DNA from: Paenibacillus_AR sp051594765
GTDB lineage: Bacteria; Bacillota; Bacilli; Paenibacillales; NBRC-103111
Reading direction: 5' to 3'
DNA length: 64,000 bases
Assembly (NCBI RefSeq): GCF_051594765.1
Contig: NZ_JBPPGJ010000024.1
Location: forward strand, 5,566 to 69,565
Each line of letters opens with the position of its first letter. Positions within the stretch are counted from its first letter, which is position 1. The notes beneath the pieces are model-generated. The model had not been told where the DNA came from. It ran no database searches and worked only from the letters and a program-made list of their open reading frames with translations. Position numbers and translations under genes: made by a program. Below are positions 23,158-30,597 of this stretch, one piece after another.

Positions 23158-23775
23158 ATGGACTTTCTCACCAGTCTCCCGCATCCCGAGGTTGAGATCG
23201 ATCGTGAGCTGCTGAATAAAGCCGTTGACTTGTCCCAGGGTGACAGCCGTGCCGTATCCTCCTTCCTGACTGCGGCCCTGCGCACGTATATCAACAAGAC
23301 CAAGCTGGAAGCACTCGGCTTCAAGGAGACGCTGTTCCGCCTGCGGAAGTTCGACGAAGTGAAGAAGGTCTACTGCAAGAAGATCGCCCAACATGAGAAG
23401 AAGACCGATGAGAACACGCACCTGAATGACCCGAATTTCTGCGGCATCATCTACCCGTCGACCCTGACGGAGGTATTCCTGACGGCCCGAGGCAACCTGA
23501 TCGTCCAGAAATCCGTCGCCCGTGAGATTCTGTACTGCAACGGACAGGCGGTACGCGAGACCACCTTCAGCTCGTCCGAACGATTCCATAATGAGGCCGA
23601 GGAGCATCTGGCGCCGCGGGTGATGGACATCATCATCCACAACCAGTTCGAAGCCATTCGCCGGGAGCTGCCCGAATCCATTCATACTACCGTCATCGCC
23701 GCCCTGAACAGCCGGATCAGCCAGCGACTGGCCGACCAGCTGGACCAAGATTTCCTTCGGGAGCTGGAACTGTAA
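23158..23775 (+). CDS. Unrecognised 205-residue soluble protein
   Basis: ATG 23158 follows GGAGG by eight bases, and a TATAAT sequence lies at 23109-23114. No signal peptide or membrane helix is visible. Residues about 10-45 (EVEIDRELLNKAVDLSQGDSRAVSSFLTAALRTYINKTKL) resemble a helical, possibly ribbon-helix-helix-like segment, but I cannot name a domain. The middle has FCGIIYPSTLTEVFLTARGNLIVQKSVAREILYCNG. Codon use is normal and a good terminator follows, so it is a real gene. It sits alone between the copper promoter and the DUF155 pair. Confidence 0.7.
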   Translation: MDFLTSLPHPEVEIDRELLNKAVDLSQGDSRAVSSFLTAALRTYINKTKLEALGFKETLFRLRKFDEVKKVYCKKIAQHEKKTDENTHLNDPNFCGIIYPSTLTEVFLTARGNLIVQKSVAREILYCNGQAVRETTFSSSERFHNEAEEHLAPRVMDIIIHNQFEAIRRELPESIHTTVIAALNSRISQRLADQLDQDFLRELEL

Positions 23776-23795
23776 GCATCCTCATACAAGAGTCA

Positions 23796-23838
23796 AGCCC
23801 GGAACGCTGATCCGACCAGGATGGCGCCGGGCTTTTTC
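23796..23838 (+). terminator. Terminator
   Basis: AGCCCGG pairs with CCGGGCT (with a long internal loop) and is followed by TTTTTC, 21 bases after the stop of the unknown gene. Confidence 0.75.
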
Positions 23839-23932
23839 ACGCCAGAGGGTATGGCTTGGCCCGGTTTACAAATTCTACATAATAGGACAATGTAAAAAGC
23901 ACCTTCCGGAGCATTACCCGGGCGCCGATTAT

Positions 23933-23941
23933 TGGTATAAT
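23933..23941 (+). promoter_or_regulatory. Extended -10 promoter of the DUF155 pair
   Basis: TGGTATAAT is an extended -10 element 23 bases before the first DUF155 start codon. No clear -35 is seen. Confidence 0.5.
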
Positions 23942-23963
23942 TCCTTAGAAGGGTGATGCACAT

Positions 23964-24797
23964 ATGGAAACCATGAGCTTCAAAGCTTATGCCGTCAGCA
24001 ACGAGATCGACCTGAACAAAATCGCCAGCGACTGCGGAATCCCCAAAAAATACACCTGGGAGGAGCCGCTGGTCCTGCAGGGGGACATCCTGAAGAACAT
24101 TCTGAAGAAGCCGGTGGGCGACACGCAGAAGGTGCTCGTCTTCTCCTTCGGCAGCGTGGTCTTCATCAACCATACCGGTCCCGAGGAAGTCACTGTCTTC
24201 CTGCAATACGTCCGCACCTTCGAGTCGGACATCGACATGCGCAATCTGGACACCTATACGGATGACTATTCCCTGCACGTCGGCGCAACCGCCACCGAGG
24301 GCACGGAGCTGACCGACGAATATGTGGTGGTGCCGGAATACGAGATCTTCTATCCGGAGCTCATCTCCATCGTCATCGCCAAGTCGGTGGCCCTGGAGAA
24401 GACCGAGGAGCAGCTGGGCCGGATTCTGGACCGTCTGGAGACCATGATCGAGCGGCTGGAGAAGGGCAATCTCCGGATCAGCGACAAGGAGCTGGCCCGT
24501 ACCACCGCCCGGATCGTGCGCCACGAATACAACACCATCGCGTACATCATGATCCTGGATAAGCCGGACATCACCTGGGCCAACAGCGTGGCCGGCGAAT
24601 TCTACGATAAGATGACGGAGTTCTTCGAGCTCTCCGACAGGTACCAGATCCTGAAGAGCAAGACCGAGATCCTGTACAACATGATGGACGGCTTCTCCAC
24701 CATCAGCCACTCCATCCGCGGTCTGTTCGTCGAATGGATCATCGTCATCCTGATCGTAGCCGAAGTGATTCTGATGCTGGTGGAGCTGATCAAATGA
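23964..24797 (+). CDS. DUF155/RMD1-family protein, paralog A
   Basis: A 277-residue protein of the RMD1/Sif2 (DUF155) family, best known from yeast mitochondria and found sporadically in bacteria. Signs are VLVFSFGSVVFINHTGPEEVTVFLQYV, then ELISIVIAKSVALEKTEEQLGRILDRLE and KSKTEILYNMMDGFSTISHSIRGLFVEWIIVILIVAEVILML. A single C-terminal membrane helix follows a long predicted coiled coil (about residues 140-240). ATG 23964 follows AAGGG. It ends in an ATGA overlap with its paralog, so the two are coupled and may form a hetero-oligomer at the membrane. Confidence 0.82.
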   Translation: METMSFKAYAVSNEIDLNKIASDCGIPKKYTWEEPLVLQGDILKNILKKPVGDTQKVLVFSFGSVVFINHTGPEEVTVFLQYVRTFESDIDMRNLDTYTDDYSLHVGATATEGTELTDEYVVVPEYEIFYPELISIVIAKSVALEKTEEQLGRILDRLETMIERLEKGNLRISDKELARTTARIVRHEYNTIAYIMILDKPDITWANSVAGEFYDKMTEFFELSDRYQILKSKTEILYNMMDGFSTISHSIRGLFVEWIIVILIVAEVILMLVELIK

Positions 24798-25630
24798 CCC
24801 CCGGAACCGTTCTTCGCTTCCGCAGCTCCAAGATCAGTCCTTCCATTCCTCTCGAGAAGGTGGCGAGCTTCTTCCAGCTCCAGCGGGCCAGCAGCTGGAA
24901 GGAATATATCGTCCTGCAGGGTCCCCAGCTGGAGGAGATCCTGAAGCGCCAAAGCGGCCCCCTCCAGGCTTATCTGTTCGAGTTCGGCTGCATCACGTTC
25001 GTCAACTTCGAGGAGGCGGACGTCAGCGTGTTCCTCGAATTCATCGCCGGACTGACGGAGGGCATCGATTACGAGATGGTGGCCCGGTTTTCCGAGAGCC
25101 ATACGATCCTGGTGCAGAATCCGGAGGAGATCCGCCCTTTTCCCGAGAGCGGCGCCGTGTACCGGTACGAGGAGTCCTTCATCCCGCTGATCTCCATCCT
25201 GCTGGCCAAGTCGTCCGCCATGAACAAGATCGAGCTGGACGTGGAGTCCAGCATCGACGAATCCGAACGCTACCTGAACGACCTGAACCGGGGCAAGCTC
25301 CGCATGAACAAGCGTTCCCTGATGAGCGTCGTCTCCAAGTTCCTGAAGTTCGAGTATGAGAGCATCCACAACATCCGCATCTTCGACCGGTCCCTGGCGG
25401 AGGAGCTGAACCTGACCCTGAACGGGAGGCGGCTCTACGACGCCTTCTCCGAGTACATGGAGATCAACGACCGGTTCGACGTGCTCCAGAGCAAGATCCA
25501 CAGCCTGCGCAGCACCATGAAGTCCTACCATAAGCTGAGCCACCGCCACATGGAGAACCGGCTCTACTGGTTCGAGATCTTCCTGCTCGGCCTGTTCCCG
25601 ATCGCAGGGTTGATCCACCTGTTATGGTAG
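24794..25630 (+). CDS. DUF155/RMD1-family protein, paralog B
   Basis: A 278-residue paralog of the preceding gene, starting within its stop codon (ATGA). It keeps the layout: ENAYLFEFGCITFVNFEEADVSVFLEFI-type N-terminal core (actual text YLFEFGCITFVNFEEADVSV), FIPLISILLAKSSAMNKIELDVESSIDESE, a long helical region with DRFDVLQSKIHSLRSTMKSYHKLSHRHMENRLYWFEIFL, and a C-terminal hydrophobic anchor. Clear similarity to paralog A supports an ancient tandem duplication. The N-terminus is shorter and differs. Function unknown. Confidence 0.82.
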   Translation: MTPGTVLRFRSSKISPSIPLEKVASFFQLQRASSWKEYIVLQGPQLEEILKRQSGPLQAYLFEFGCITFVNFEEADVSVFLEFIAGLTEGIDYEMVARFSESHTILVQNPEEIRPFPESGAVYRYEESFIPLISILLAKSSAMNKIELDVESSIDESERYLNDLNRGKLRMNKRSLMSVVSKFLKFEYESIHNIRIFDRSLAEELNLTLNGRRLYDAFSEYMEINDRFDVLQSKIHSLRSTMKSYHKLSHRHMENRLYWFEIFLLGLFPIAGLIHLLW

Positions 25631-25658
25631 CTCTGCAAACGGCCGTATCCCTTCCATC

Positions 25659-25863
25659 CGATCAACGGCAGATTTGCCGTTCGGTTCATCGTGTTCCCCA
25701 TCATCCGACTTGATGAACGGCATTTATACCGTTGATGGGAGGGTGAAAGTACCCTGGTTCCCTTCTATGGGGTAACAAGCGGCAGATTTGCCCTTGATCT
25801 CGGATTTGGGCGTTGATCCAAGCAACCAGCGGCAATAGTGCCTTTGGCTGATCAAAAAATAGA
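25659..25863. repeat. Four-unit palindromic intergenic repeat, copy 2
   Basis: Cores of the form GGCnnnnnTGCC (unit 2 degenerate, GGCATTTATACC) lie at 25667-25678, 25719-25730, 25781-25792 and 25831-25842, with centre spacings of 52, 62 and 50. Order and unit-specific flanks match copy 1 at 1886-2087: GGGGTAACAAGCGGCA in unit 3 and GGCAATnGTGCC in unit 4. As at copy 1 it lies between convergent genes and ends at the terminator of the minus-strand gene. Confidence 0.85.
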
Positions 25864-25885
25864 GCCCGGAGAGCATTCTCCGGGC
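25854..25885 (-). terminator. Terminator of the IMP-dehydrogenase-like gene
   Basis: On the minus strand GCCCGGAGA pairs with TCTCCGGGC around a four-base loop and is followed by TCTATTTTTT, 28 bases past the stop. It abuts the repeat array. Confidence 0.85.
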
Positions 25886-25913
25886 TTCTTCTTGTTGGGA
25901 TTGCATCCGATCA

Positions 25914-27416
25914 TCAATCGCCTGACAGGCTGTTCTCCTTCAGGATGACGTCATGGGCGCCGCCCTCCACCAGGCTGGTAGCGGATACCAGGGTGATCCG
26001 CGCCTTCTGCTGGAGCTCTCCGATCGACAGGGAGCCGCAGTTGCACATGGTAGACTTGATCTTGTGGAGGGTCTTCTCCAGGTTCTCCCTCAGGCTACCC
26101 GCATAAGGAACGTAGGAATCCACGCCTTCCTCGAACACGAGCCCCGCCTTGCCGCCGGTATCGTACCGCTGCCAGTTGCGGGCCCGGTTGGAGCCTTCGC
26201 CCCAGAACTCCTTCACGAAGTTGTTGCCGATCTTCAGCTTCTTCGTCGGGCTCTCGTCGAACCGGGCGAAATAGCGGCCCATCATGACGAAGTCCGCGCC
26301 CATGGCCAAGGCCAGGGTGATATGGTAGTCATGCACGATGCCGCCGTCGGAGCAGATCGGCACGTAGATGCCGGTCTCGGCGAAGTATTCGTCCCGAGCC
26401 GCCGCTACCTCGATCAAGGCCGAGGCTTGTCCGCGGCCGATGCCTTTTTGCTCCCGGGTAATGCAGATGGAGCCTCCGCCGATTCCCACCTTGATGAAGT
26501 CAGCTCCGGCGTTCACCAGGTACAGGAACCCTTCCCGGTCCACCACGTTGCCGGCGCCTACCGGGATGCTGAAGTTGGCCTTGATGAACTCGATGGTCTC
26601 CTTCTGGTACTCGGTATAACCGTCGGAGGAGTCGATGACGAGGCAGTCCGCGCCCGCTTCCACCAGAGCCGGCACCCGCTCTTCGTAATCCTTCGTATTG
26701 ATGCCCGCGCCGACGATGTAGCTCTTATTGGCGTCCAAGAGCTCCAGAGGATTCTCCTTGTGCTCGTCGTAGTCCTTGCGGAACACCAGATATTGCAGCA
26801 CCTGCTGCTCGTCCACGACAGGCAGGCAGTTCAGCTTGTGGTCCCAGATCAGGTCGTTGGCCTCTCCCAGCGTGATGCCCAGCTTCCCATAGATCAGGTG
26901 GGAGAACGGGGTCATGAACTCTCCTACCTTCTTGGTCAGGGCATCGCGGCTGACGCGGTAGTCCCGGCTCGTGACGATACCCAGCAGCTTGCCGTTGGGG
27001 GAGCCGTCATGGGTGACCGCTACCGTGGAATGTCCCGTCTCCTGCTTCAGCGCCAGCACGTCCTCCAGCGTATGCTCCGGGGTCAGGTTCGAGCGGCTGA
27101 CGACGAAGCCGGCCTTGTAGCTCTTGGCCTTGCGCACCATCCGGGCTTGATCCTCTACCGTCTGGGAGCCGAAGATGAACGAGATGCCGCCGCATCGCGC
27201 CAGCGCGACGGCCATGTGGTGGTCGGATACGGCCTGCATGACGGCGGACGAGAACGGAATGTTCAGCGAGATGCCCGGATCCTCTTCCCCCTTCCTGAAC
27301 TTGGTGATCGGCGTCTTCAGGCTTACCTTGGACGGGATGTTCTCCTTGGTTGTCAGATTGGGGATGAGCAGAAATTCACTGAACGTCCGGGACGGTTCCA
27401 AATAATAAAAGGCCAC
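25914..27416 (-). CDS. guaB: IMP-dehydrogenase-like protein (divergent)
   Basis: A 500-residue TIM-barrel protein with two CBS domains in the usual position (about residues 95-230). GTG 27416 follows AGGAGG by nine bases. The catalytic loop reads GGGSICITREQKGIGRGQ with Cys near residue 315; bacterial GuaB usually reads GPGSICTTR. Other barrel motifs are ADCLVIDSSDGYTEYQ, GAGNVVDREGF and PICSDGGIVHDYHITLALAMGADFVMMGRYFA. The flap has EFWGEGSNRARNWQRYDTGG rather than the usual YRGMGS. It probably oxidises IMP to XMP, but it belongs to a second, divergent type and may be an additional copy besides a standard guaB. Confidence 0.8.
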   Translation of the reverse strand: MAFYYLEPSRTFSEFLLIPNLTTKENIPSKVSLKTPITKFRKGEEDPGISLNIPFSSAVMQAVSDHHMAVALARCGGISFIFGSQTVEDQARMVRKAKSYKAGFVVSRSNLTPEHTLEDVLALKQETGHSTVAVTHDGSPNGKLLGIVTSRDYRVSRDALTKKVGEFMTPFSHLIYGKLGITLGEANDLIWDHKLNCLPVVDEQQVLQYLVFRKDYDEHKENPLELLDANKSYIVGAGINTKDYEERVPALVEAGADCLVIDSSDGYTEYQKETIEFIKANFSIPVGAGNVVDREGFLYLVNAGADFIKVGIGGGSICITREQKGIGRGQASALIEVAAARDEYFAETGIYVPICSDGGIVHDYHITLALAMGADFVMMGRYFARFDESPTKKLKIGNNFVKEFWGEGSNRARNWQRYDTGGKAGLVFEEGVDSYVPYAGSLRENLEKTLHKIKSTMCNCGSLSIGELQQKARITLVSATSLVEGGAHDVILKENSLSGD

Positions 27417-27800
27417 GCTCCTAATCCTCCTAACGGTTACTCTAAATTTTTACTATGCTATCACCGAAGCCGCTTCCGCGTCAATAGCTTTTTGCCGGAC
27501 CAGGAGGAGGCCGCATACTTTGAGTCCGGAATCCGCATTCTACTGCTTGTACCAATGAGTTCAAGGAGGCATCCGACCTTATGGGAAGAGACGACCATAA
27601 CCGCAAAATGCACGACCGCAACAACCCGAAGCTCCGCGTGCGCATCGGGCGTGCCGTGTTCCCGATGGAGAGCCGGCTTGTCGGGTGTGCACCATCAGGG
27701 GCCTCTTCGCTTCCCCCCTGGTTGCCGCCTCCGGCAGGCCATGGTACCATGGAACAATCTGTATGCCGTCTTACGGCTCTGAAGGAGTTGGTTCATCCTC
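27417..27800. other. Intergenic region between divergent genes
   Basis: This 384-base spacer separates the IMP-dehydrogenase-like gene (minus) and the EamA gene (plus). AAGGAGG at 27563-27569 precedes ATG 27581, but that frame runs without a stop through the whole EamA gene in another phase and has no family resemblance, so I see no supported gene here. Confidence 0.45.
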
Positions 27801-28709
27801 ATGCCCATCCGCCCGATACTCTTCATTATAGGAGGCGCCGTCAGCTTCGGCGTGCTCTCCACCATCGTCAAGCTGGCTTACGGAGACGGATTCACCACAG
27901 GAGAAGTGCTGGGAAGCCAGGTATTTACCGGCTGGTGTATGCTGCTGGCAGGGCGCCTGCTCCTGCTTCGGAGAGGGCTGCCCTGGCGGAGCTGGCTGCG
28001 GCTCTTGGCCGTCGGGACCTTCAGCACGCTGACCGGCTGGTTCTACTATTCCGCCCTCCAGACGATTCCGGCCTCCGTCGCCATCGTCCTGCTCTTCCAG
28101 TTCAGCTGGATCGGCGTCCTGCTGGAGGCCGCCGTTACCCGACGCTGGCCCTCGCGCTCCAAGGCTGCCGCCATCCCCGTCCTCATCGCAGGGACGCTCT
28201 TGGCTGGAGGCATCGGCGCCGGAGCGCTGGAATGGAGCACCGGGCTCCTCTACGGCCTCTTGTCCGCCGTCAGCTTCACCCTGTTCATCTTCTTCAGCGG
28301 CCGGACGGAGCCGGAGCACCACCCGCTCCAGCGGGCTTTCGCCATGACCACCGGCGGCATGCTGCTGGCCTTTGTGCTGTTCCCTCCAGCCTTCCTAGCG
28401 GACGGGACCTATCTGAGCGGGGGCCTGTGGAGGTTCGGCGTGCCGCTCGGCTTCTTCGGTATGGTGCTGCCGAATCTGCTCTTCGCCGCGGGCATGCCCA
28501 AGATCGGACCCGGCCTCGGCTCCATCCTGAGCTCCGCGGAGCTGCCTACCGCCGTATTGCTGTCCCGGCTCGTCCTGGGCGAAACCGTGCACCCGCTCCA
28601 ATGGCTGGGGGTTGCCCTGATCCTGGGGGGCATCGCCCTGCCGCAGGCGGCGTTCACCAGCCACCGGCAGCGCAGGCCGGCAGCGCCCACGCTTCCCCGG
28701 ACCGGCTGA
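27801..28709 (+). CDS. EamA/DMT-family transporter
   Basis: A 302-residue membrane protein with two five-helix EamA repeats. Repeat 1 starts PILFIIGGAVSFGVLSTIVKLAYGDGF; the end of repeat 2 has ILSSAELPTAVLLSRLVLGETVHPLQWLGVALILGG, a characteristic EamA string. ATG 27801 is 13 bases after GAAGGAG. The family moves metabolites or drugs; the substrate cannot be inferred. The tail is basic and proline-rich. Single gene, convergent with a small membrane protein gene. Confidence 0.87.
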   Translation: MPIRPILFIIGGAVSFGVLSTIVKLAYGDGFTTGEVLGSQVFTGWCMLLAGRLLLLRRGLPWRSWLRLLAVGTFSTLTGWFYYSALQTIPASVAIVLLFQFSWIGVLLEAAVTRRWPSRSKAAAIPVLIAGTLLAGGIGAGALEWSTGLLYGLLSAVSFTLFIFFSGRTEPEHHPLQRAFAMTTGGMLLAFVLFPPAFLADGTYLSGGLWRFGVPLGFFGMVLPNLLFAAGMPKIGPGLGSILSSAELPTAVLLSRLVLGETVHPLQWLGVALILGGIALPQAAFTSHRQRRPAAPTLPRTG

Positions 28710-28727
28710 CAGCCGCTTCATGACAAC

Positions 28728-28767
28728 GAAACCCACCCAACCCCTATCCGGGGTCTGGGTGGGTTTC
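28728..28767. terminator. Hairpin between convergent genes
   Basis: A perfect 12-bp stem (GAAACCCACCCA / TGGGTGGGTTTC) lies between the EamA stop and the small membrane protein stop. T-runs on either side are poor, so it acts as a two-way but possibly leaky terminator; it overlaps the end of the small gene. Confidence 0.6.
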
Positions 28768-28944
28768 GTTCTGTGTGCCCGGCTTCTTCGAAGAGCCGGG
28801 CATCCGAATCCGCCGGCCGGCAATGGTCAGCCAGAGCAGAAGCGGCATCAGGAGATTGAGCGCAAAGATGGTCCAGACGAAGCCCCACACGAACCAGGGG
28901 GCGTTCAACACATACCGGTAGATCCACATCGAATAGAAATCCAT
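28744..28944 (-). CDS. Small single-pass membrane protein
   Basis: A 66-residue protein read from ATG 28944 (MDFYSMWIYRYVLNAPWFVWGFVWTIFALNLLMPLLLWLTIAGRR), with AAGGA about nine bases upstream. ATG 28974 in the same frame is possible. Aromatic-rich hydrophobic residues 13-40 make one or two short helices, followed by a basic, polar tail ending THPDPG. The stop codon lies in the loop of the convergent hairpin. I do not recognise a family; the aromatic hydrophobic core and codon use favour a real gene. Confidence 0.5.
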   Translation of the reverse strand: MDFYSMWIYRYVLNAPWFVWGFVWTIFALNLLMPLLLWLTIAGRRIRMPGSSKKPGTQNETHPDPG

Positions 28945-28977
28945 CTCATCCCGTCCTTCATCCTTCTTCCGCAATAT

Positions 28978-29007
28978 GCATAGTTTACCAGCCCGCCGGA
29001 CAGATTA
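28978..29007 (+). promoter_or_regulatory. Sigma-G-like promoter of the germination operon
   Basis: GCATA (28978-28982), an 18-base spacer and CAGATTA (29001-29007) match the forespore sigma-G consensus (GHATR, 18, CATnHTA) with one mismatch, 33 bases before the first ger start codon. Germinant receptors are known sigma-G genes. Confidence 0.55.
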
Positions 29008-29040
29008 TACGAAACACACCCTGCGTGAGGTGACCCCATA

Positions 29041-30597
29041 ATGAACGGGCAGGCGCGTGAAAGCAAACATGATCTATCCGACAGCCTGGAGAAGAACCGG
29101 AAATCCATCCGGAAGCTCTTGGGCCAATCCGTGGACCTGGTTGAGCGGGAGTTTGCCCTCCGCAAGCCGGAGGACAAAAAGGGCTGTCTCTATTATTTTG
29201 ACGGGCTGGCGGACGGCAAGGTGGTCCAGAACGGCATCCTCGAGCCTCTACACCGGTATGAGGAGGATGTGTCCAGCCTTCAAATCTTGCAGGAATCCGT
29301 CGTGAATACGACCGATTTCAAGCGCATCACAACCTTGGAGCAGGCCTCGGAGGGCATGTTCGCCGGCCTTACGCTCCTGCTCCTGGACGGCTCGAAGGAG
29401 GCCCTGCTGCTTAACACCATCGGCGGGCCGGTCCGCAGCATCGACGAGCCTTCCACAGAGCCGGTGATCCGCGGACCCCGGGACGGGTTCACCGAGATCA
29501 TCCGGACCAACACCGCTCTGCTTCGCAGACGGCTGCACAACCCGAACCTGCGCATTGACGAGACCAAGGTAGGCCGCAAAACCCATACTCTCGTCAATAT
29601 CGCCTATATTGAAGGGCTCGTGAAGGAAGGGCTGGTCGACGAGATCAAGAGACGGCTGGACAGCATCGATATGGATTCCGTTATCGGCAGCGGCTATATC
29701 GAGGAGATGATCGATGACGAGCCCCTCTCTCCCTTCGTTACCACTCAAGCGACGGAGCGGCCCGACAAGGTGGCGGCCTGCCTCCTGGAAGGAAGGGCCG
29801 CCATCTTCGTGGACGGAACCCCCTTCACCCTCATCGTGCCGGCCACCTTCTGGATGTTCATCCAAGCGAGTGACGATTACTATTCCCGGTATTATGTGGG
29901 CTCCTTCTTTCGTCTGCTGCGGCTCGCCGCCCTGATCATCAGCTTGACCCTGCCCTCCATCTACGTCCTCGTCGCCAGCTTCCATCAGGAGATGATGCCG
30001 ACGGCGCTGGCGCTGACCATTGCCGCAGGCCGGGAGGTGGTGCCGTTCCCGGTGCTGTTCGAGGTGCTGCTGATGGAGCTGTTCTTCGAGCTGATGCGGG
30101 AGGCGGGTCTCCGCATGCCGCGGCCCATCGGCTCCGCGGTCAGCATCGTCGGTTCCCTGGTTATCGGCCAAGCGGCCGTACAGGCGGGCATCGTAGGCAC
30201 CTTCGCCGTCATTGTCGTCGCTGTAACGGGGATCGCCTCCTTCTCCGTACCCAACTATGCCATCTCGTTCTCCGTCCGGATCACCCGGTTCCCCCTCTTG
30301 ATCGCCTCGGGCACCATGGGACTGTTGGGCTTCGGCGGGGTACTGGTTATCATGCTGCTGCATATCCTGTCCTTGAAATCCTTCGGGCAGCCCTACATGG
30401 AGCCCTTATCCCCCTTCCGCCCGTCGGAGCAGAAGGATATCATTCTGCGCATGCCGTGGTGGACCATGAAGAAACGGCCGTGGCTCTCCCAAGGTGACCC
30501 CAACCGGATGAGGAAGGGCGCCATGCCGGGACCGGATACCTTCGGAGAGAGCTCCCGGACCGGGAAGCAGGAAGAGAAGGAGGAGAATCAGCCATGA
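29041..30597 (+). CDS. Germinant receptor A subunit (GerA family)
   Basis: A 518-residue spore germination protein. A long hydrophilic N-terminal domain (about 1-260, with GRAAIFVDGTPFTLIVPATFWMFIQ at its end) is followed by five or six membrane helices (about 270-440) including LRLAALIISLTLPSIYVLVASFHQEMMPTALALTIAAGREVVPFP and GLRMPRPIGSAVSIVGSLVIGQAAVQAGIV, the signature of GerAA proteins. It works in the inner spore membrane with the C and B subunits to sense nutrients. GAGGTG lies eight bases upstream of ATG 29041. It overlaps the next gene by four bases. Confidence 0.95.
   Translation: MNGQARESKHDLSDSLEKNRKSIRKLLGQSVDLVEREFALRKPEDKKGCLYYFDGLADGKVVQNGILEPLHRYEEDVSSLQILQESVVNTTDFKRITTLEQASEGMFAGLTLLLLDGSKEALLLNTIGGPVRSIDEPSTEPVIRGPRDGFTEIIRTNTALLRRRLHNPNLRIDETKVGRKTHTLVNIAYIEGLVKEGLVDEIKRRLDSIDMDSVIGSGYIEEMIDDEPLSPFVTTQATERPDKVAACLLEGRAAIFVDGTPFTLIVPATFWMFIQASDDYYSRYYVGSFFRLLRLAALIISLTLPSIYVLVASFHQEMMPTALALTIAAGREVVPFPVLFEVLLMELFFELMREAGLRMPRPIGSAVSIVGSLVIGQAAVQAGIVGTFAVIVVAVTGIASFSVPNYAISFSVRITRFPLLIASGTMGLLGFGGVLVIMLLHILSLKSFGQPYMEPLSPFRPSEQKDIILRMPWWTMKKRPWLSQGDPNRMRKGAMPGPDTFGESSRTGKQEEKEENQP

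Noticed and set aside
25724..25906. Minus-strand frame across the second repeat array
   Set aside because: It consists of the repeat and terminator sequence and has no ribosome site; it would be a repeat-derived spurious protein.
25953..27782. A 609-codon frame antisense to the IMP-dehydrogenase-like gene
   Set aside because: The other strand carries recognisable CBS and barrel motifs; this frame has no recognisable domain.
27581..28723. A plus-strand frame with an AAGGAGG site starting MGRDDHNRKMHD
   Set aside because: It runs through the whole EamA gene in another phase and turns into an Arg/His/Pro-rich shadow. A short real peptide at its start cannot be excluded but is not supported.
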